A model generated the notes under the pieces. The model was not told the DNA's origin, made no database searches, and saw only the letters and a program-made list of their open reading frames with translations. From a virus, in the IMG/VR virus record IMGVR_UViG_3300027996_002398, positions 1-56,076 of that record: a stretch of DNA of 56,076 nucleotides; one strand, 5' to 3'. The position numbers and the translations under genes were made by a program. This document shows, piece after piece, positions 40,661-49,372 of the stretch (within the stretch, counting starts at the first letter, position 1; each line of letters begins with the position of its first letter).

Positions 40661-41152
40661 TTATTTTTTAACTTCAATAATGTTAATAGGTTCTTCACAA
40701 TAAATGGATAGATGACACGCCGCCTTTATAGATTCTTTCACACTATTCCCTAAATAAAGAGCTGATAACGCGTAATCCATACCAGCTCCAATCGCGGTAT
40801 AATCAGTTACTTCTTTAATAAAAAAACCTTCCATCATAAAAGCTTTCCCATTTAAAATAATAACGTACTGATTTTCTAATTTAGATATCTCTACTTTTTT
40901 AGACATCCAATCCTGAAACTCTGACATAAACTCAACCAAATCTTCAACTGAAGCCGCTCTAGGTTTACGTGTTTTACAATACATAAGAAATAGGGCACCT
41001 TCTTGAGCATCACCTACATCCCCAATAACCATCCCATTTATTTCGTTTAATTTGGCTAACTTATCTTTTTCTTGCGTCCAGCCTGAAACCAAGATACTAT
41101 CAGCCCCAATGGTTATTTTATCTTTTTCTACTTTTACTGCTACTACACTCAT
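40661..41152 (-). CDS. HslV/proteasome-like Ntn hydrolase
   Basis: A 163-aa protein that follows the HslV fold along its whole length. SVVAVKVEKDKITIGADS aligns with the start of HslV, with Asp18 in the place of catalytic Asp17 and Lys31 (DKLAKL) in that of Lys33. MVIGDVGDAQEG aligns with the Gly-rich loop, and YTAIGAGMDYALSALYLGNS with the later IGSGG region. Removal of Met1 would expose Ser2 as a possible N-terminal nucleophile, where HslV uses Thr. There is no HslU ATPase nearby. It may be a self-compartmentalised peptidase or an amidase of the Ntn superfamily. Confidence 0.78.
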   Translation of the reverse strand: MSVVAVKVEKDKITIGADSILVSGWTQEKDKLAKLNEINGMVIGDVGDAQEGALFLMYCKTRKPRAASVEDLVEFMSEFQDWMSKKVEISKLENQYVIILNGKAFMMEGFFIKEVTDYTAIGAGMDYALSALYLGNSVKESIKAACHLSIYCEEPINIIEVKK

Positions 41153-41745
41153 TACTTCGTACCTGTTGAACCGAACCCTCCGTCACCACGTTCAGATTCA
41201 TTTATTTCTAAAACTTCAATTAAATCCCCAAAATCAGAACTAATTCTATGTGATACCACACCTTGAGCAATTCTCTCACCCTTATCCCAAGTAAACTTTT
41301 CGTTACTTATGTTAACTAAAAGAACTTTAATTTCACCTCTATATCCAGTATCAACAGTTCCTGGTGAATTAAGTACTGTAACACCATTTTTATATGCCAA
41401 ACCACTACGAGGTCTAATTTGTAATTCATAACCATCAGGAAGTTCAAAATATAAACCTGTACCAACAAGTTTTCTTTCTAATGGTTTTAATGAACCCCTT
41501 TCATTAGCTCTTAAATCAAAACCAGAATCACCGATTTTAGCGTATACAGGGTTTTTGTTATTTGACTCGTTTATATATTTAATTTTAACCTTTTTAATTT
41601 TAGATTCGGGTTTTTCTTTATCGTAATCTTGGACAGATTCAGCTAGTTTTATAGCCATCATAATTTCTTCTTTAGTTTCTGATGGTAACATATCCATTTT
41701 AGCCAAAGATTTTAATTCCTTAATTTGGTTTTTAATTTCGCTCAT
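41152..41745 (-). CDS. dut: dUTPase (deoxyuridine triphosphatase)
   Basis: A 197-aa trimeric dUTPase that converts dUTP to dUMP. It prevents uracil misincorporation and feeds dTMP synthesis. All five family motifs are present: GDSGFDLRA (72-80), RPRSGLAYKNG with VLNSPGTVDTGYRGEIKVLL, GERIAQGVV, and the C-terminal ERGDGGFGSTGT. An N-terminal helical extension of about 50 residues (MSEIKNQIKELKSLAKMD...) is unusual, as most dUTPases start near the first strand. It may mediate partner binding. It overlaps both neighbours by a base, so it is in a coupled operon. Confidence 0.95.
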   Translation of the reverse strand: MSEIKNQIKELKSLAKMDMLPSETKEEIMMAIKLAESVQDYDKEKPESKIKKVKIKYINESNNKNPVYAKIGDSGFDLRANERGSLKPLERKLVGTGLYFELPDGYELQIRPRSGLAYKNGVTVLNSPGTVDTGYRGEIKVLLVNISNEKFTWDKGERIAQGVVSHRISSDFGDLIEVLEINESERGDGGFGSTGTK

Positions 41746-42455
41746 TATTTTAAATTATTTAATTTTGTTATTATATCTACAAGAGCTTTTACGTCTTTTT
41801 CACAATACTCTTTAATTTCTTCATGATTACCTTCCCAATAGTTTGTAGTTACGTTACCACCTTTAACATCACCATTTTTAGGTGAGTCAATATTTAAAAC
41901 TGTACACATTAAATCTAAAGAACCAATAGACCAATTATTACCAAATTGCCAGACATTTTTTGTATCTAAAACTCTAAGGTCCCAAGGTTTTGTGTCGTGT
42001 AATGGGAATAGTTTTGGTGGTTTCATTCCATTAATAAAATATCTTTTTCCTAGAAATGGGATATCAAACATTTTAATATTTTGACCACAAAGGTCGAAAC
42101 CAAGCGGTTCAATTTTATCAAATATTTTTCTAGTCTCAGTTAAAACATGTAATTCATCTTCACCATAAAAAGATTCAAACCTAACCTCACCACCTTTTGT
42201 AACAAAAGCCATAGAAACACAAGCAACTTTCCCAAACTCAGGAAAAAATGCCGCAGTTTGCCGATAAACCTCTCTTTTAATATCTTTTTCATCCATAACT
42301 GGGTCTATTTTATTTTCGTCAGTTACTTTTTTTCTAAATGAATCATAATAAGATTCCCACATGTTTAATTGCCTATCAGGCATATCATACAAGTCTTTAT
42401 ACTGACTTACCGACTCAATATCAAAAAATAATAATTTATCTACTTTAAACTGCAT
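41745..42455 (-). CDS. PolB-type 3'-5' exonuclease (DEDD superfamily)
   Basis: A 236-aa stand-alone exonuclease. LLFFDIESVSQY (8-19) carries the D-x-E motif, CGQNIKMFDIPFLGKRY (about 135-151) the Exo II motif, and EIKEYCEKDVKALVDII (about 213-229) the Exo III Y-x3-D motif. The family is the predicted PolB-related 3'-5' exonucleases. It may degrade host DNA or RNA, or aid replication, as a separate proofreading-like unit beside the phage polymerase. It ends in an operon with dut. Confidence 0.9.
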   Translation of the reverse strand: MQFKVDKLLFFDIESVSQYKDLYDMPDRQLNMWESYYDSFRKKVTDENKIDPVMDEKDIKREVYRQTAAFFPEFGKVACVSMAFVTKGGEVRFESFYGEDELHVLTETRKIFDKIEPLGFDLCGQNIKMFDIPFLGKRYFINGMKPPKLFPLHDTKPWDLRVLDTKNVWQFGNNWSIGSLDLMCTVLNIDSPKNGDVKGGNVTTNYWEGNHEEIKEYCEKDVKALVDIITKLNNLK

Positions 42456-42481
42456 TTGTTAATCTTTTTTTATTAAATTAA

Positions 42482-43801
42482 TTAGACATTATTAGTATGT
42501 TCGATAAACTCTTTAATTTGATTTTTATTATCAGAAACTATCTGTTTATACCATGTTGCCCTAGTATTAGTGACAGTATTTATATGGTATTTATCTTTTA
42601 CTGTTTCGTATAAATTGTTTGATAAAAGTTCTACTAAACCAGGATTATCATTTAATTTCTTAAGAGCTTTATACCAATCCTTATGGTTTTTTCTAGTTTC
42701 AACTAAAATAGCGTTACCTTTTTCATTTATTTTACCGCCATACTCTATTAAAGGTACACAATCTATTTGATAAGGTCCATAGTCTTGTGCGATTAAAGCT
42801 TTTTTATGAAAACCAGCTTCAATAACTTTTAATTGTGATTTATTTTTATTAAAACTATGTTCTTTAATTGGGGCCATAGAGATATCGAATAAATTGTAGT
42901 TAGAAGCGTAAGAAGTAATAGGTTTGGTCCAAACCCTTCTATAAACCTCATCTAAATTATTAAATTGCTTATCACTAGGTTCATCAAATTTTTTCAGTTG
43001 CTTTAAATAACCTTCGTTAATTATACCGTATTTTTTAGTAAACATTTCTTCATACCTAGACCAAACACTTTCCTCTGGTTTAATTTTCCTAGTTTTTTGT
43101 TGTTTAGTGTTTTTATCTATTTCAGTAATATTACCTCTAGTATCAAAACCACATAATACCATTTGTGAATTTTCTTTATTTTCATCTAAAAACCTACTAA
43201 CACTACTACCAATTAGAATTAAATCATGATAGTGAGAAGAACCACCTAACCACCCAATTCTAGTTTTTTTATTAGTTTTTTCTGGTTTTGGTGTAAATTG
43301 TTTTTCATTAGGGTCAATTGAGTTAGGTAACACTATTACGTTTTCATTTAATTTACTAATTTCTTTTGCAAAAATTGGGGTAGTTGTTGTAACGTAATTA
43401 ACTTTTTTAATATTTTCTTTAATTTTTTGAGGTAACTTATCGTTAATAATCATTTGGTATGCCGGATGTTCTTTAGAAGGTTCCCAATAATCATCTAAAT
43501 CCATAATTGTTATAATACCTAAAGCATGAATTTTATTCAATACATCATACATTTCATCTAAATAAACATGCCTTAGTTGTCCGTTAATGACTTTAGGTAG
43601 GGTTCTGTGAAAGTGTATTATATCATATTTTTTTAAATAGGAAGAATCGTCCCAACTAAAATCCATAGTTCCGGCTGTAACTATGTCTACATGGAATTCC
43701 TCATTATATAATTCTTGTAATTTCATATGGGGTTCTACTGAACGAAACTTCGATACCCCTGTTCTATCCGATGGAAGAACTAAAACTTTTATCTTACTCA
43801 T
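42482..43801 (-). CDS. GT-B glycosyltransferase (GT4-like)
   Basis: A 439-aa enzyme. It begins KIKVLVLPSDRTGVSKFRSV, the acceptor-domain Gly-rich strand, and has MDLDDYWEPSKEHPAYQM in the linker. The C-terminal domain has TRIGWLGGSSHYHDLILIGS (about 178-197) and KVIEAGFHKKALIAQDYGPY (about 340-360), which holds the donor-binding Glu. It is the first gene of the long minus-strand glycan and nucleotide block. A minus-strand terminator lies just upstream of it, so its promoter must lie in 43802-43850. I see no clear consensus there. Confidence 0.82.
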   Translation of the reverse strand: MSKIKVLVLPSDRTGVSKFRSVEPHMKLQELYNEEFHVDIVTAGTMDFSWDDSSYLKKYDIIHFHRTLPKVINGQLRHVYLDEMYDVLNKIHALGIITIMDLDDYWEPSKEHPAYQMIINDKLPQKIKENIKKVNYVTTTTPIFAKEISKLNENVIVLPNSIDPNEKQFTPKPEKTNKKTRIGWLGGSSHYHDLILIGSSVSRFLDENKENSQMVLCGFDTRGNITEIDKNTKQQKTRKIKPEESVWSRYEEMFTKKYGIINEGYLKQLKKFDEPSDKQFNNLDEVYRRVWTKPITSYASNYNLFDISMAPIKEHSFNKNKSQLKVIEAGFHKKALIAQDYGPYQIDCVPLIEYGGKINEKGNAILVETRKNHKDWYKALKKLNDNPGLVELLSNNLYETVKDKYHINTVTNTRATWYKQIVSDNKNQIKEFIEHTNNV

Positions 43802-43851
43802 ATCTTATATTACTTTTTATGAAATATAATAAAATATGGTTAGTTGTAAAT

Positions 43852-43877
43852 AAAAAACCCCTCGTTTGAGGGGTTTT
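43852..43877 (-). terminator. Intrinsic terminator (minus strand, possibly bidirectional)
   Basis: Perfect 10-bp stem AAAACCCCTC (43854-43863) with GAGGGGTTTT (43868-43877), loop GTTT. Read on the minus strand it is followed by a T-run (43852-43857), so it terminates the operon of 43880-46362. The plus-strand side also has four T. Confidence 0.88.
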
Positions 43878-43879
43878 AT

Positions 43880-43951
43880 TTATTTTGTGGATTTTGGTCT
43901 ATCTCCACATTTTCCTTTGTTGCCTTTACAACCACATCCTTTTTGTGTCAT
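43880..43951 (-). CDS. Tiny Cys-rich protein, 23 aa
   Basis: An ATG at 43951 begins a 23-codon frame ending directly at the terminator. The product MTQKGCGCKGNKGKCGDRPK and three more residues has three Cys in a C-x-C-x6-C pattern with many Lys and Gly, a possible metal-binding miniprotein. The fit between the end of the preceding gene (10 nt) and the terminator supports a real gene, but its length makes proof difficult. Confidence 0.45.
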   Translation of the reverse strand: MTQKGCGCKGNKGKCGDRPKSTK

Positions 43952-43961
43952 ATTAATTTTT

Positions 43962-44519
43962 TTATGTTCTATTGTTATTTGTTTTTCTTTTAATTTTTAA
44001 ACTTTTTAACACATTGATGTTCTCTTGAATCATTTTTTTATCAAAATACTTCTCAACTATTGAAGGTAAAGCTTTAGCTATTTCTTCGGCTATCATTTTT
44101 CTAATAGTATTATTATCAGTGGTGACACTAGATTTATTACTTATTGAAGGTATTGGAGTTTCAGTTATTGTTTGTTTACCATAATTAGGGTTAACCTCTC
44201 TTATAGCCTCTTCATCCATTGAGAATGTTCCAGGTGCGTCAGGTTGTTGGATTGGGTTGTCTAACATGGCTTTCATTATTTCTGGTGGTAACCCAGATTC
44301 CTTAACCCTATCCCTATAAACATCACTATTAATATCTATTTTAGGTTGTGGTCTATTAGTTGGTTGTTCTGTCACCATACCACTACTAGTTTGGGGTGTT
44401 TTTTGTATTCTTGATTGTACATTAGCCTCCAATGTTGAAACATCAGTAGAATCAAATTGTTTTGCTCTTTGCTCAACGTCTTTAGCTTTTTTTAATATAT
44501 CTAGTAATTTTGGGTTCAT
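43962..44519 (-). CDS. Hypothetical protein, 185 aa, Pro/Thr-rich with helical ends
   Basis: Helical start (NPKLLDILKKAKDVEQRAKQ), a disordered Pro/Thr/Gln-rich centre (TEQPTNRPQPKIDINSDVYR), a short motif SGLPPEIMKAMLDNP that I associate with structural or assembly proteins of T4-like phages, and a helical C-terminal segment (RKMIAEEIAKALPSIVEKYF). It overlaps the WYL-like gene by 4 nt. A virion or assembly role is plausible. I do not recognise a T4 counterpart. Confidence 0.65.
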   Translation of the reverse strand: MNPKLLDILKKAKDVEQRAKQFDSTDVSTLEANVQSRIQKTPQTSSGMVTEQPTNRPQPKIDINSDVYRDRVKESGLPPEIMKAMLDNPIQQPDAPGTFSMDEEAIREVNPNYGKQTITETPIPSISNKSSVTTDNNTIRKMIAEEIAKALPSIVEKYFDKKMIQENINVLKSLKIKRKTNNNRT

Positions 44520-44887
44520 AATTCAAATTCTGTTATTTTATATATTCTTTTCATACTTCTATCACCAGTAGGGTTAAATAAAGGTCTAGGTTCGTTAAAT
44601 GTACCACTTAATACCCTAAAATCTTCCATCCTATCAGTTCTAAAAGTTTTCCAACCAGGTTGTATTGTTTTTGTATCACCACCCACTTGGTATACTCTTA
44701 CCATGTCATTATCAGCTAAAGAAGAACCATAACAATAAACTTCTACCCATCTTTGGCCTTTACCTCCTGGGTCTTCATCATCGTCATAACGTAAAGAAAC
44801 TATTCTACGTTTATTCATAGCATCTTCTATTTCAGCCCTATTAGTGGCTTCTAATATAAGGTTTTCAAATAAAGAGTAAAGTTTCAT
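44516..44887 (-). CDS. WYL-like domain protein
   Basis: A 123-aa protein. The ATG at 44887 (MKLYSLFENLILEATNR) is preferred over a start 30 codons upstream inside the neighbouring gene. Residues 17-105 have the WYL-like outline: AMNKRRIVSLRYDDDEDPGG, then QRWVEVYCYGSSLADNDMVR and GWKTFRTDRMEDFRVLSGTF, with R-W-V and F-R-x-D-R in the expected places. WYL domains bind ligands such as nucleotides or nucleic acids and often regulate phage defence or transcription. The N-terminal L-I-L-E resembles the tag described for other small proteins. It is a possible regulator or virion-associated protein. Confidence 0.6.
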   Translation of the reverse strand: MKLYSLFENLILEATNRAEIEDAMNKRRIVSLRYDDDEDPGGKGQRWVEVYCYGSSLADNDMVRVYQVGGDTKTIQPGWKTFRTDRMEDFRVLSGTFNEPRPLFNPTGDRSMKRIYKITEFEL

Positions 44888-44888
44888 T

Positions 44889-45260
44889 TTACCAATATTG
44901 TTCTCCGTAACTAAAGTTATAATAGTTGTTACCTGAACCAGGTTGGTATTTGTTACCAGAAGAGTATAATAACACATCTTTTCTTTGTTCGTCTATAATT
45001 GTACCCACACCAGAATTTGGTCCTGTTTCACCCCTACCATGGTCATCACCATCAGATTGAGCTGCGGGGTTTTGTGCACCATACCCTTGGTTTGGTACAT
45101 CTTTAAATTCATTAAAAGATGTTATGTTAGCTCTTTGTATATCACCTTCAGCCTTAAGTGATGGTAATTGATTTGTTATAGCTCCACCGTTAGGGTTTAA
45201 ATCTTGTACTGAAGCTGCGTCCGTTAGTATCGGAGCTATTGGTCCTAAGAAATGTGACAT
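44889..45260 (-). CDS. Putative virion protein, 123 aa
   Basis: Starts MSHFLGPIAPILTDAASVQD, a Gly/Pro/Ala-rich N-terminus seen in structural proteins. The rest is rich in Asn, Gly, Ser and Gln with low-complexity stretches (NPAAQSDGDDHGRGETGPNS). It ends with aromatic residues (NNYYNFSYGEQYW), and the sequence has little predicted regular structure. It overlaps the 163-aa gene by 16 nt. A virion role is inferred from composition and context. Confidence 0.6.
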   Translation of the reverse strand: MSHFLGPIAPILTDAASVQDLNPNGGAITNQLPSLKAEGDIQRANITSFNEFKDVPNQGYGAQNPAAQSDGDDHGRGETGPNSGVGTIIDEQRKDVLLYSSGNKYQPGSGNNYYNFSYGEQYW

Positions 45261-45736
45261 AATTTTTTGTTTTTATTAATTTCTGTTATTAGGTCATCTA
45301 AGACCTTTATTCTATAAATACCTTCCTGTCTTAAAATTTTATTCATATCAGAGTCGTGAGTATCTATTTTTACACTACTAATGCCTATTTTATCTTTTTG
45401 ATATTGGTTAGACATACCAATATTTTTCATATTTTTCTTTTTACTATTAACGTTATCTCTCATATCGTCTAGTTTGGATTGTACCCACTCTTTCATTTTA
45501 GTACCACCGTTTAGTAGGTACATTGTTTCATTATTTTTACCTTCAAAGGCATCAAAAAAATTTTTAATTCTTTTTAATTGTTCATAAGAGATATCGTTAT
45601 TATCACACAGACCCCTTAACCTTTCGTAACCTTCAACGTCTTTTGGGCCTTTATATGAATTATAAATTTTTTTTAAATGATAATCGATATCATCATCTAT
45701 TAATATTTTATCACCTTTAAGTTTACTATTTGCCAT
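45245..45736 (-). CDS. Hypothetical protein, 163 aa
   Basis: Highly charged and helical (MANSKLKGDKILIDDDIDYH, SYEQLKRIKNFFDAFEGKNN, IGISSVKIDTHDSDMNKILR). No Cys except near the C-terminus, and no motif I recognise. It shares one base with the stop/start of the next gene (45736). The function is unknown; an assembly or core-like protein is possible given the neighbours. Confidence 0.65.
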   Translation of the reverse strand: MANSKLKGDKILIDDDIDYHLKKIYNSYKGPKDVEGYERLRGLCDNNDISYEQLKRIKNFFDAFEGKNNETMYLLNGGTKMKEWVQSKLDDMRDNVNSKKKNMKNIGMSNQYQKDKIGISSVKIDTHDSDMNKILRQEGIYRIKVLDDLITEINKNKKLCHIS

Positions 45737-46362
45737 TAACTTAATTTTTTTTTAAGTTCTTGTTTATATTCTTGTGGTATATCAGTAATGTCCATACTCA
45801 ATAAATAATTTAAAATTACAGCCTTTTCTTCACCACTTGTACTATTTTTTTCAATAATATCTTTTAGAGCTCCCACTTTTCTAATTAAAATTGGGTTGGT
45901 GTCTCTAATTGTCTCTAAATCACCTATACCATTTAGTGTGAAATCCTTAGTTTTCTTATCTACAAATTCTTTATCAAAATCTTTTTTTGTAAATATATCC
46001 TCTATTAAAGAGTTCATTTTATTTTTACCATTTTCCTTAATTTTTATTGGTTTAGGTGTCCCTATATTTGGTTTTTGAATATTTGACTTTCTTTTTGGTC
46101 TAGTCCCTCTTGTTTTTTTTGGTTCTGGTATTTCTTCTTTATCTTCCGGTGGTAATTCAACACCATCATTAGTATCATCACTCTCACCATAATATATACG
46201 ACCAAAATTGTTATACATACTTAATCCTTGTCTTGTCATATGTACAAAATCGTCAGTTGTAATTTTAGAAGTGGTCATGTTGTTGTCTTGGTCTATCTTA
46301 GCTCCACCCTTTATACGACTACCATCTTTGTTAACCAACTCCGATATTAAAATTACGTTCAT
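45736..46362 (-). CDS. Hypothetical protein, 208 aa, head of late-type operon
   Basis: Begins NVILISELVNKDGSRIKGGA. Middle sections are basic and Pro/Lys-rich (RGTRPKRKSNIQKPNIGTPK), likely disordered. The C-terminal half is helical (MNSLIEDIFTKKDFDKEF, LKDIIEKNSTSGEEKAVIL). A late-type motif lies 13 nt upstream, so this gene and the four or five following ones form a late operon that ends at the terminator at 43852. The function is unknown. Confidence 0.68.
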   Translation of the reverse strand: MNVILISELVNKDGSRIKGGAKIDQDNNMTTSKITTDDFVHMTRQGLSMYNNFGRIYYGESDDTNDGVELPPEDKEEIPEPKKTRGTRPKRKSNIQKPNIGTPKPIKIKENGKNKMNSLIEDIFTKKDFDKEFVDKKTKDFTLNGIGDLETIRDTNPILIRKVGALKDIIEKNSTSGEEKAVILNYLLSMDITDIPQEYKQELKKKLS

Positions 46363-46375
46363 AATTACTTTTTTA

Positions 46376-46384
46376 AATAAATAT
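46376..46384 (-). promoter_or_regulatory. Late-promoter-like motif ATATTTATT (minus strand)
   Basis: Reads GATATTTATT on the minus strand, 13 nt before the ATG at 46362. Confidence 0.55.
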
Positions 46385-46431
46385 CTAGTAATTATGTTAG
46401 TTTAATTTTATTTTTTTTAAAATCTGAAGTT

Positions 46432-49308
46432 TTATGCACTAATTGTCTCACCTTTAGAATCTAAAGACTTTTTAGAATCACTAAACCTATCTTTAATCAT
46501 ATAATCAGGTGATACCTTTTGTGATTCCCAAAACACCAACTCTTCATCACTAGGTGTCATTAACTCTTCTAGGTTATCTTGGTCACCTTCTTTAGACGCA
46601 ATACCAGAAACTAACTCTAATTCACTTCTAGTAAAAAATTGTTTTTCTGTTGGGTCAGTGATTAATAAAGACTCTCTAATATGTGTCCTAAAAACAACCA
46701 ATAAAGGTTCTACTTTTTTATTAAAAGCCGATAAATATTTTGGTACATTATACTCACCCTTTAGATTTGGGTTCTTTTCCATCTGTTCGGAACTAATTAA
46801 ATAAGAGTTAAAAACTAAAATTCCTTCAGGTGGGTCCGTTTTTCTTTTTCTAACCTGTATATCACCGTGTGATTTTCTAGAACCATTATTAATATAAAAT
46901 ATATTATCACCTAATTGTGGCTCAACACCTTCTTTTATCAATAACTCCATGTGAGCTTGTCTTGGCAGTGGTAGTTTGTTTTTATTTAACCCTCTATTTT
47001 TATATTGCTTAATAGTTTTTTTAACTTTTGAGTTGTTGGCTATTTCGGATAAAGGTATATCCATATTATAAATTCTTTCAAGGTAAGAATTATAGTAATC
47101 TACAAACCCTTTACCATCACCGTTTAACAACATTTTTATACCATTATTTAAAAAAGTTTTAATATATTTTTGGATTGTTTTACCTTTTATAGTATTACCA
47201 GTTAATTTAATCTTACCATTTGGCTTTAGTGTTGCGTAGTTTTTACGAGATAAATTAATTGTTGCTGGCCAAATCTCATCAATATCTAGACCCATAGCTC
47301 CATACATAAATCTATCGTTATATTCAGAAACATCAGCTTCAATTCCCTTATATTCCTTCCCTTCTTCAACAAATTTATGGAAACCACGACCAATGTAAGT
47401 GTGGTCACTAACGTTTTTACCATAAGAAAAGTTTACACCATCCGTATCTAAAACTAATGGTTTATAGTCTTTATCCATAAAAAACTGAATCATATGTCTT
47501 AGATATTGTCTGCCTGTACAGGTAATCATCTCACCAATATTAATATCACCCCAAGGAAATATATAGGGAGCTGAAATAGAACCAAAAGCTGAGTTGTTGA
47601 AAATTTTAATCGGTAATTGTTTTTTATCAAACTTACTACCCAAAAAGTTGTTACCTTCTTTATAATATTTACCGGCAAGATGTTTGTATTCATTACGTGT
47701 ATCCAAAAGGTACTGTAACATAGCTTCCAAAGCCCCTGAAACATCTACTTCAGGGAATACGTTATGGGTTAGTTGTATTGAAGGGTAAAGTGATGCGTAA
47801 TCAAATTTAGCAATATTAACACTATAACCTAAATTTAACAATCTAGACAAACCACCAACAAAATCTCTTTTTGGTTGTGTATCGGGTAATGCTAAATTAT
47901 TCTCATACGACCAAGCCATCATTAATAACTTCCACATTGTGGCCGTACCCATTGTTATAGACCTACCAAAGTTGGTTGGTACTAGAGCCGCTGTTAAAAA
48001 TCCAGCTTGAGCATAGGTATCATCAACTTGTTCTGTTTCTAAAAGGTCATCATTAAGATATTCCCTTAATAAAAATCTACCATCAACAATTTCCCACTTA
48101 TCTTCATAACCATCAATAATCTTACTATCAACTTCTTTAGGTTCTGGTTTAACACCATCCAAACCATACCATTGACCTGAAGTTGGGTTATAATTAAAAT
48201 CTTTGTTCTCATTCCAAATTTTACCTAATTTAGCACCATCAATATAAACTCTATTGGGCCTTTCTAATCCTGCTTCTTGAGCTATATACTTCAGTCTACC
48301 ATTTTGTAAACTAGAATTTAAAGCCATAGCTTGTCTAACTCTATGGTATGTATCCATGATATTATACCCCCACATTGTTGTTTGATAATAATCTTCTATC
48401 TCAGCACCCATTTTTAATGTTGCTGGTTTTCTAGCTAAACCTACCATTGGGTGTTTAGTTTTTATTACATCGGATAATATGTTTATCGAAGTTATTCTAT
48501 TATCTTTTTTATTCCTTCTAATATTTGTCTCCGACATACCCAATATGTCCATTCTACCAAAAATATAATTCCAATCAAAGTTTTCCGAGTTATACCCAAC
48601 AATAATGGAAGGTTCTAATTCGTGTATAATTTTAAATAAATCTTCATACATCTTCTTTTCACCTTCCTTACTATAATTACCGTCTTTACCATAAGCTGTT
48701 AACAACTTTTTAAAACCACGATTATCTTTAACCCCAACCATAAACGAATGTCCTGTTTCAGGTGTTAAACTAGTTGTCTCAATATCAAATGTTAGTTTAT
48801 GTACGTCAGTATAATCTTCATAACCTTTAAATAACCTTTTACCTGTTTGAACCATGAACTGTTCTACGGGTGGTAAAATCTGTACTAATTTTCTATCCCT
48901 ATCCCAAGGGTTTATACCCCCTCTTTTTAAAAAGTTAACCAAATCACGATAAGTACCTGTTGTTTTAACAATATACTTATAACCATCTTCTAACCTTTCA
49001 TTATCACCTGTTTTTAGTTTCTCCGTATAAATACCAAATTCTTTAGCCTTTCTTTTTATTTTTTCAACATCATCATCATAAAAGCCACTCCCTTTTAATG
49101 ATTTTGTCCAACAAAAAGGTGTAAACTTTTGGACTTTAATTCTTTTACCCTTCTTAGGGTCATCAATAACAATATATACTTTGTTTGTTTCGTCTATTGA
49201 CCAATCTCCTGTTTGGTCTAACTCTATAGATACGATATATTTTTCATCGTCATGCCCTTCTAAAAACTTTTTAATATCCTCTGGGGTAGCTTTTTCTATC
49301 TTACTCAT
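46432..49308 (-). CDS. gp43: Family B DNA polymerase (gp43-like)
   Basis: A 958-aa replicative polymerase with proofreading. A GTG at 49344 would add 12 residues, but the ATG at 49308 (MSKIEKATPEDIKKF) is more natural. The exonuclease domain shows FDIETTSL (174-181, Exo I) and IIVGYNSENFDWNYI (Exo II). The polymerase domain shows DYASLYPSIQ (503-512, motif A), KIFNNSAFGSI (568-578, motif B) and LDTDGVNFS (620-628, motif C). T4 gp43 is 898 aa. All catalytic Asp are present. The gene lies between a late operon and the DHH-sigma gene, with a terminator upstream. Confidence 0.96.
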   Translation of the reverse strand: MSKIEKATPEDIKKFLEGHDDEKYIVSIELDQTGDWSIDETNKVYIVIDDPKKGKRIKVQKFTPFCWTKSLKGSGFYDDDVEKIKRKAKEFGIYTEKLKTGDNERLEDGYKYIVKTTGTYRDLVNFLKRGGINPWDRDRKLVQILPPVEQFMVQTGKRLFKGYEDYTDVHKLTFDIETTSLTPETGHSFMVGVKDNRGFKKLLTAYGKDGNYSKEGEKKMYEDLFKIIHELEPSIIVGYNSENFDWNYIFGRMDILGMSETNIRRNKKDNRITSINILSDVIKTKHPMVGLARKPATLKMGAEIEDYYQTTMWGYNIMDTYHRVRQAMALNSSLQNGRLKYIAQEAGLERPNRVYIDGAKLGKIWNENKDFNYNPTSGQWYGLDGVKPEPKEVDSKIIDGYEDKWEIVDGRFLLREYLNDDLLETEQVDDTYAQAGFLTAALVPTNFGRSITMGTATMWKLLMMAWSYENNLALPDTQPKRDFVGGLSRLLNLGYSVNIAKFDYASLYPSIQLTHNVFPEVDVSGALEAMLQYLLDTRNEYKHLAGKYYKEGNNFLGSKFDKKQLPIKIFNNSAFGSISAPYIFPWGDINIGEMITCTGRQYLRHMIQFFMDKDYKPLVLDTDGVNFSYGKNVSDHTYIGRGFHKFVEEGKEYKGIEADVSEYNDRFMYGAMGLDIDEIWPATINLSRKNYATLKPNGKIKLTGNTIKGKTIQKYIKTFLNNGIKMLLNGDGKGFVDYYNSYLERIYNMDIPLSEIANNSKVKKTIKQYKNRGLNKNKLPLPRQAHMELLIKEGVEPQLGDNIFYINNGSRKSHGDIQVRKRKTDPPEGILVFNSYLISSEQMEKNPNLKGEYNVPKYLSAFNKKVEPLLVVFRTHIRESLLITDPTEKQFFTRSELELVSGIASKEGDQDNLEELMTPSDEELVFWESQKVSPDYMIKDRFSDSKKSLDSKGETISA

Positions 49309-49372
49309 AAATTTAGATTTTTGGTACGGGTTAATCTTACCCACTAGTTAATAATATTTTAATTATAGGCAT

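Noticed and set aside
46731-46738. Copy of the late-type motif inside the DNA polymerase gene
   Set aside because: It lies within coding sequence with no gene start nearby, as expected by chance in an AT-rich genome.
47526-47744. Short minus-strand frame within the DNA polymerase gene
   Set aside because: It is an alternative frame of a well-supported polymerase gene.
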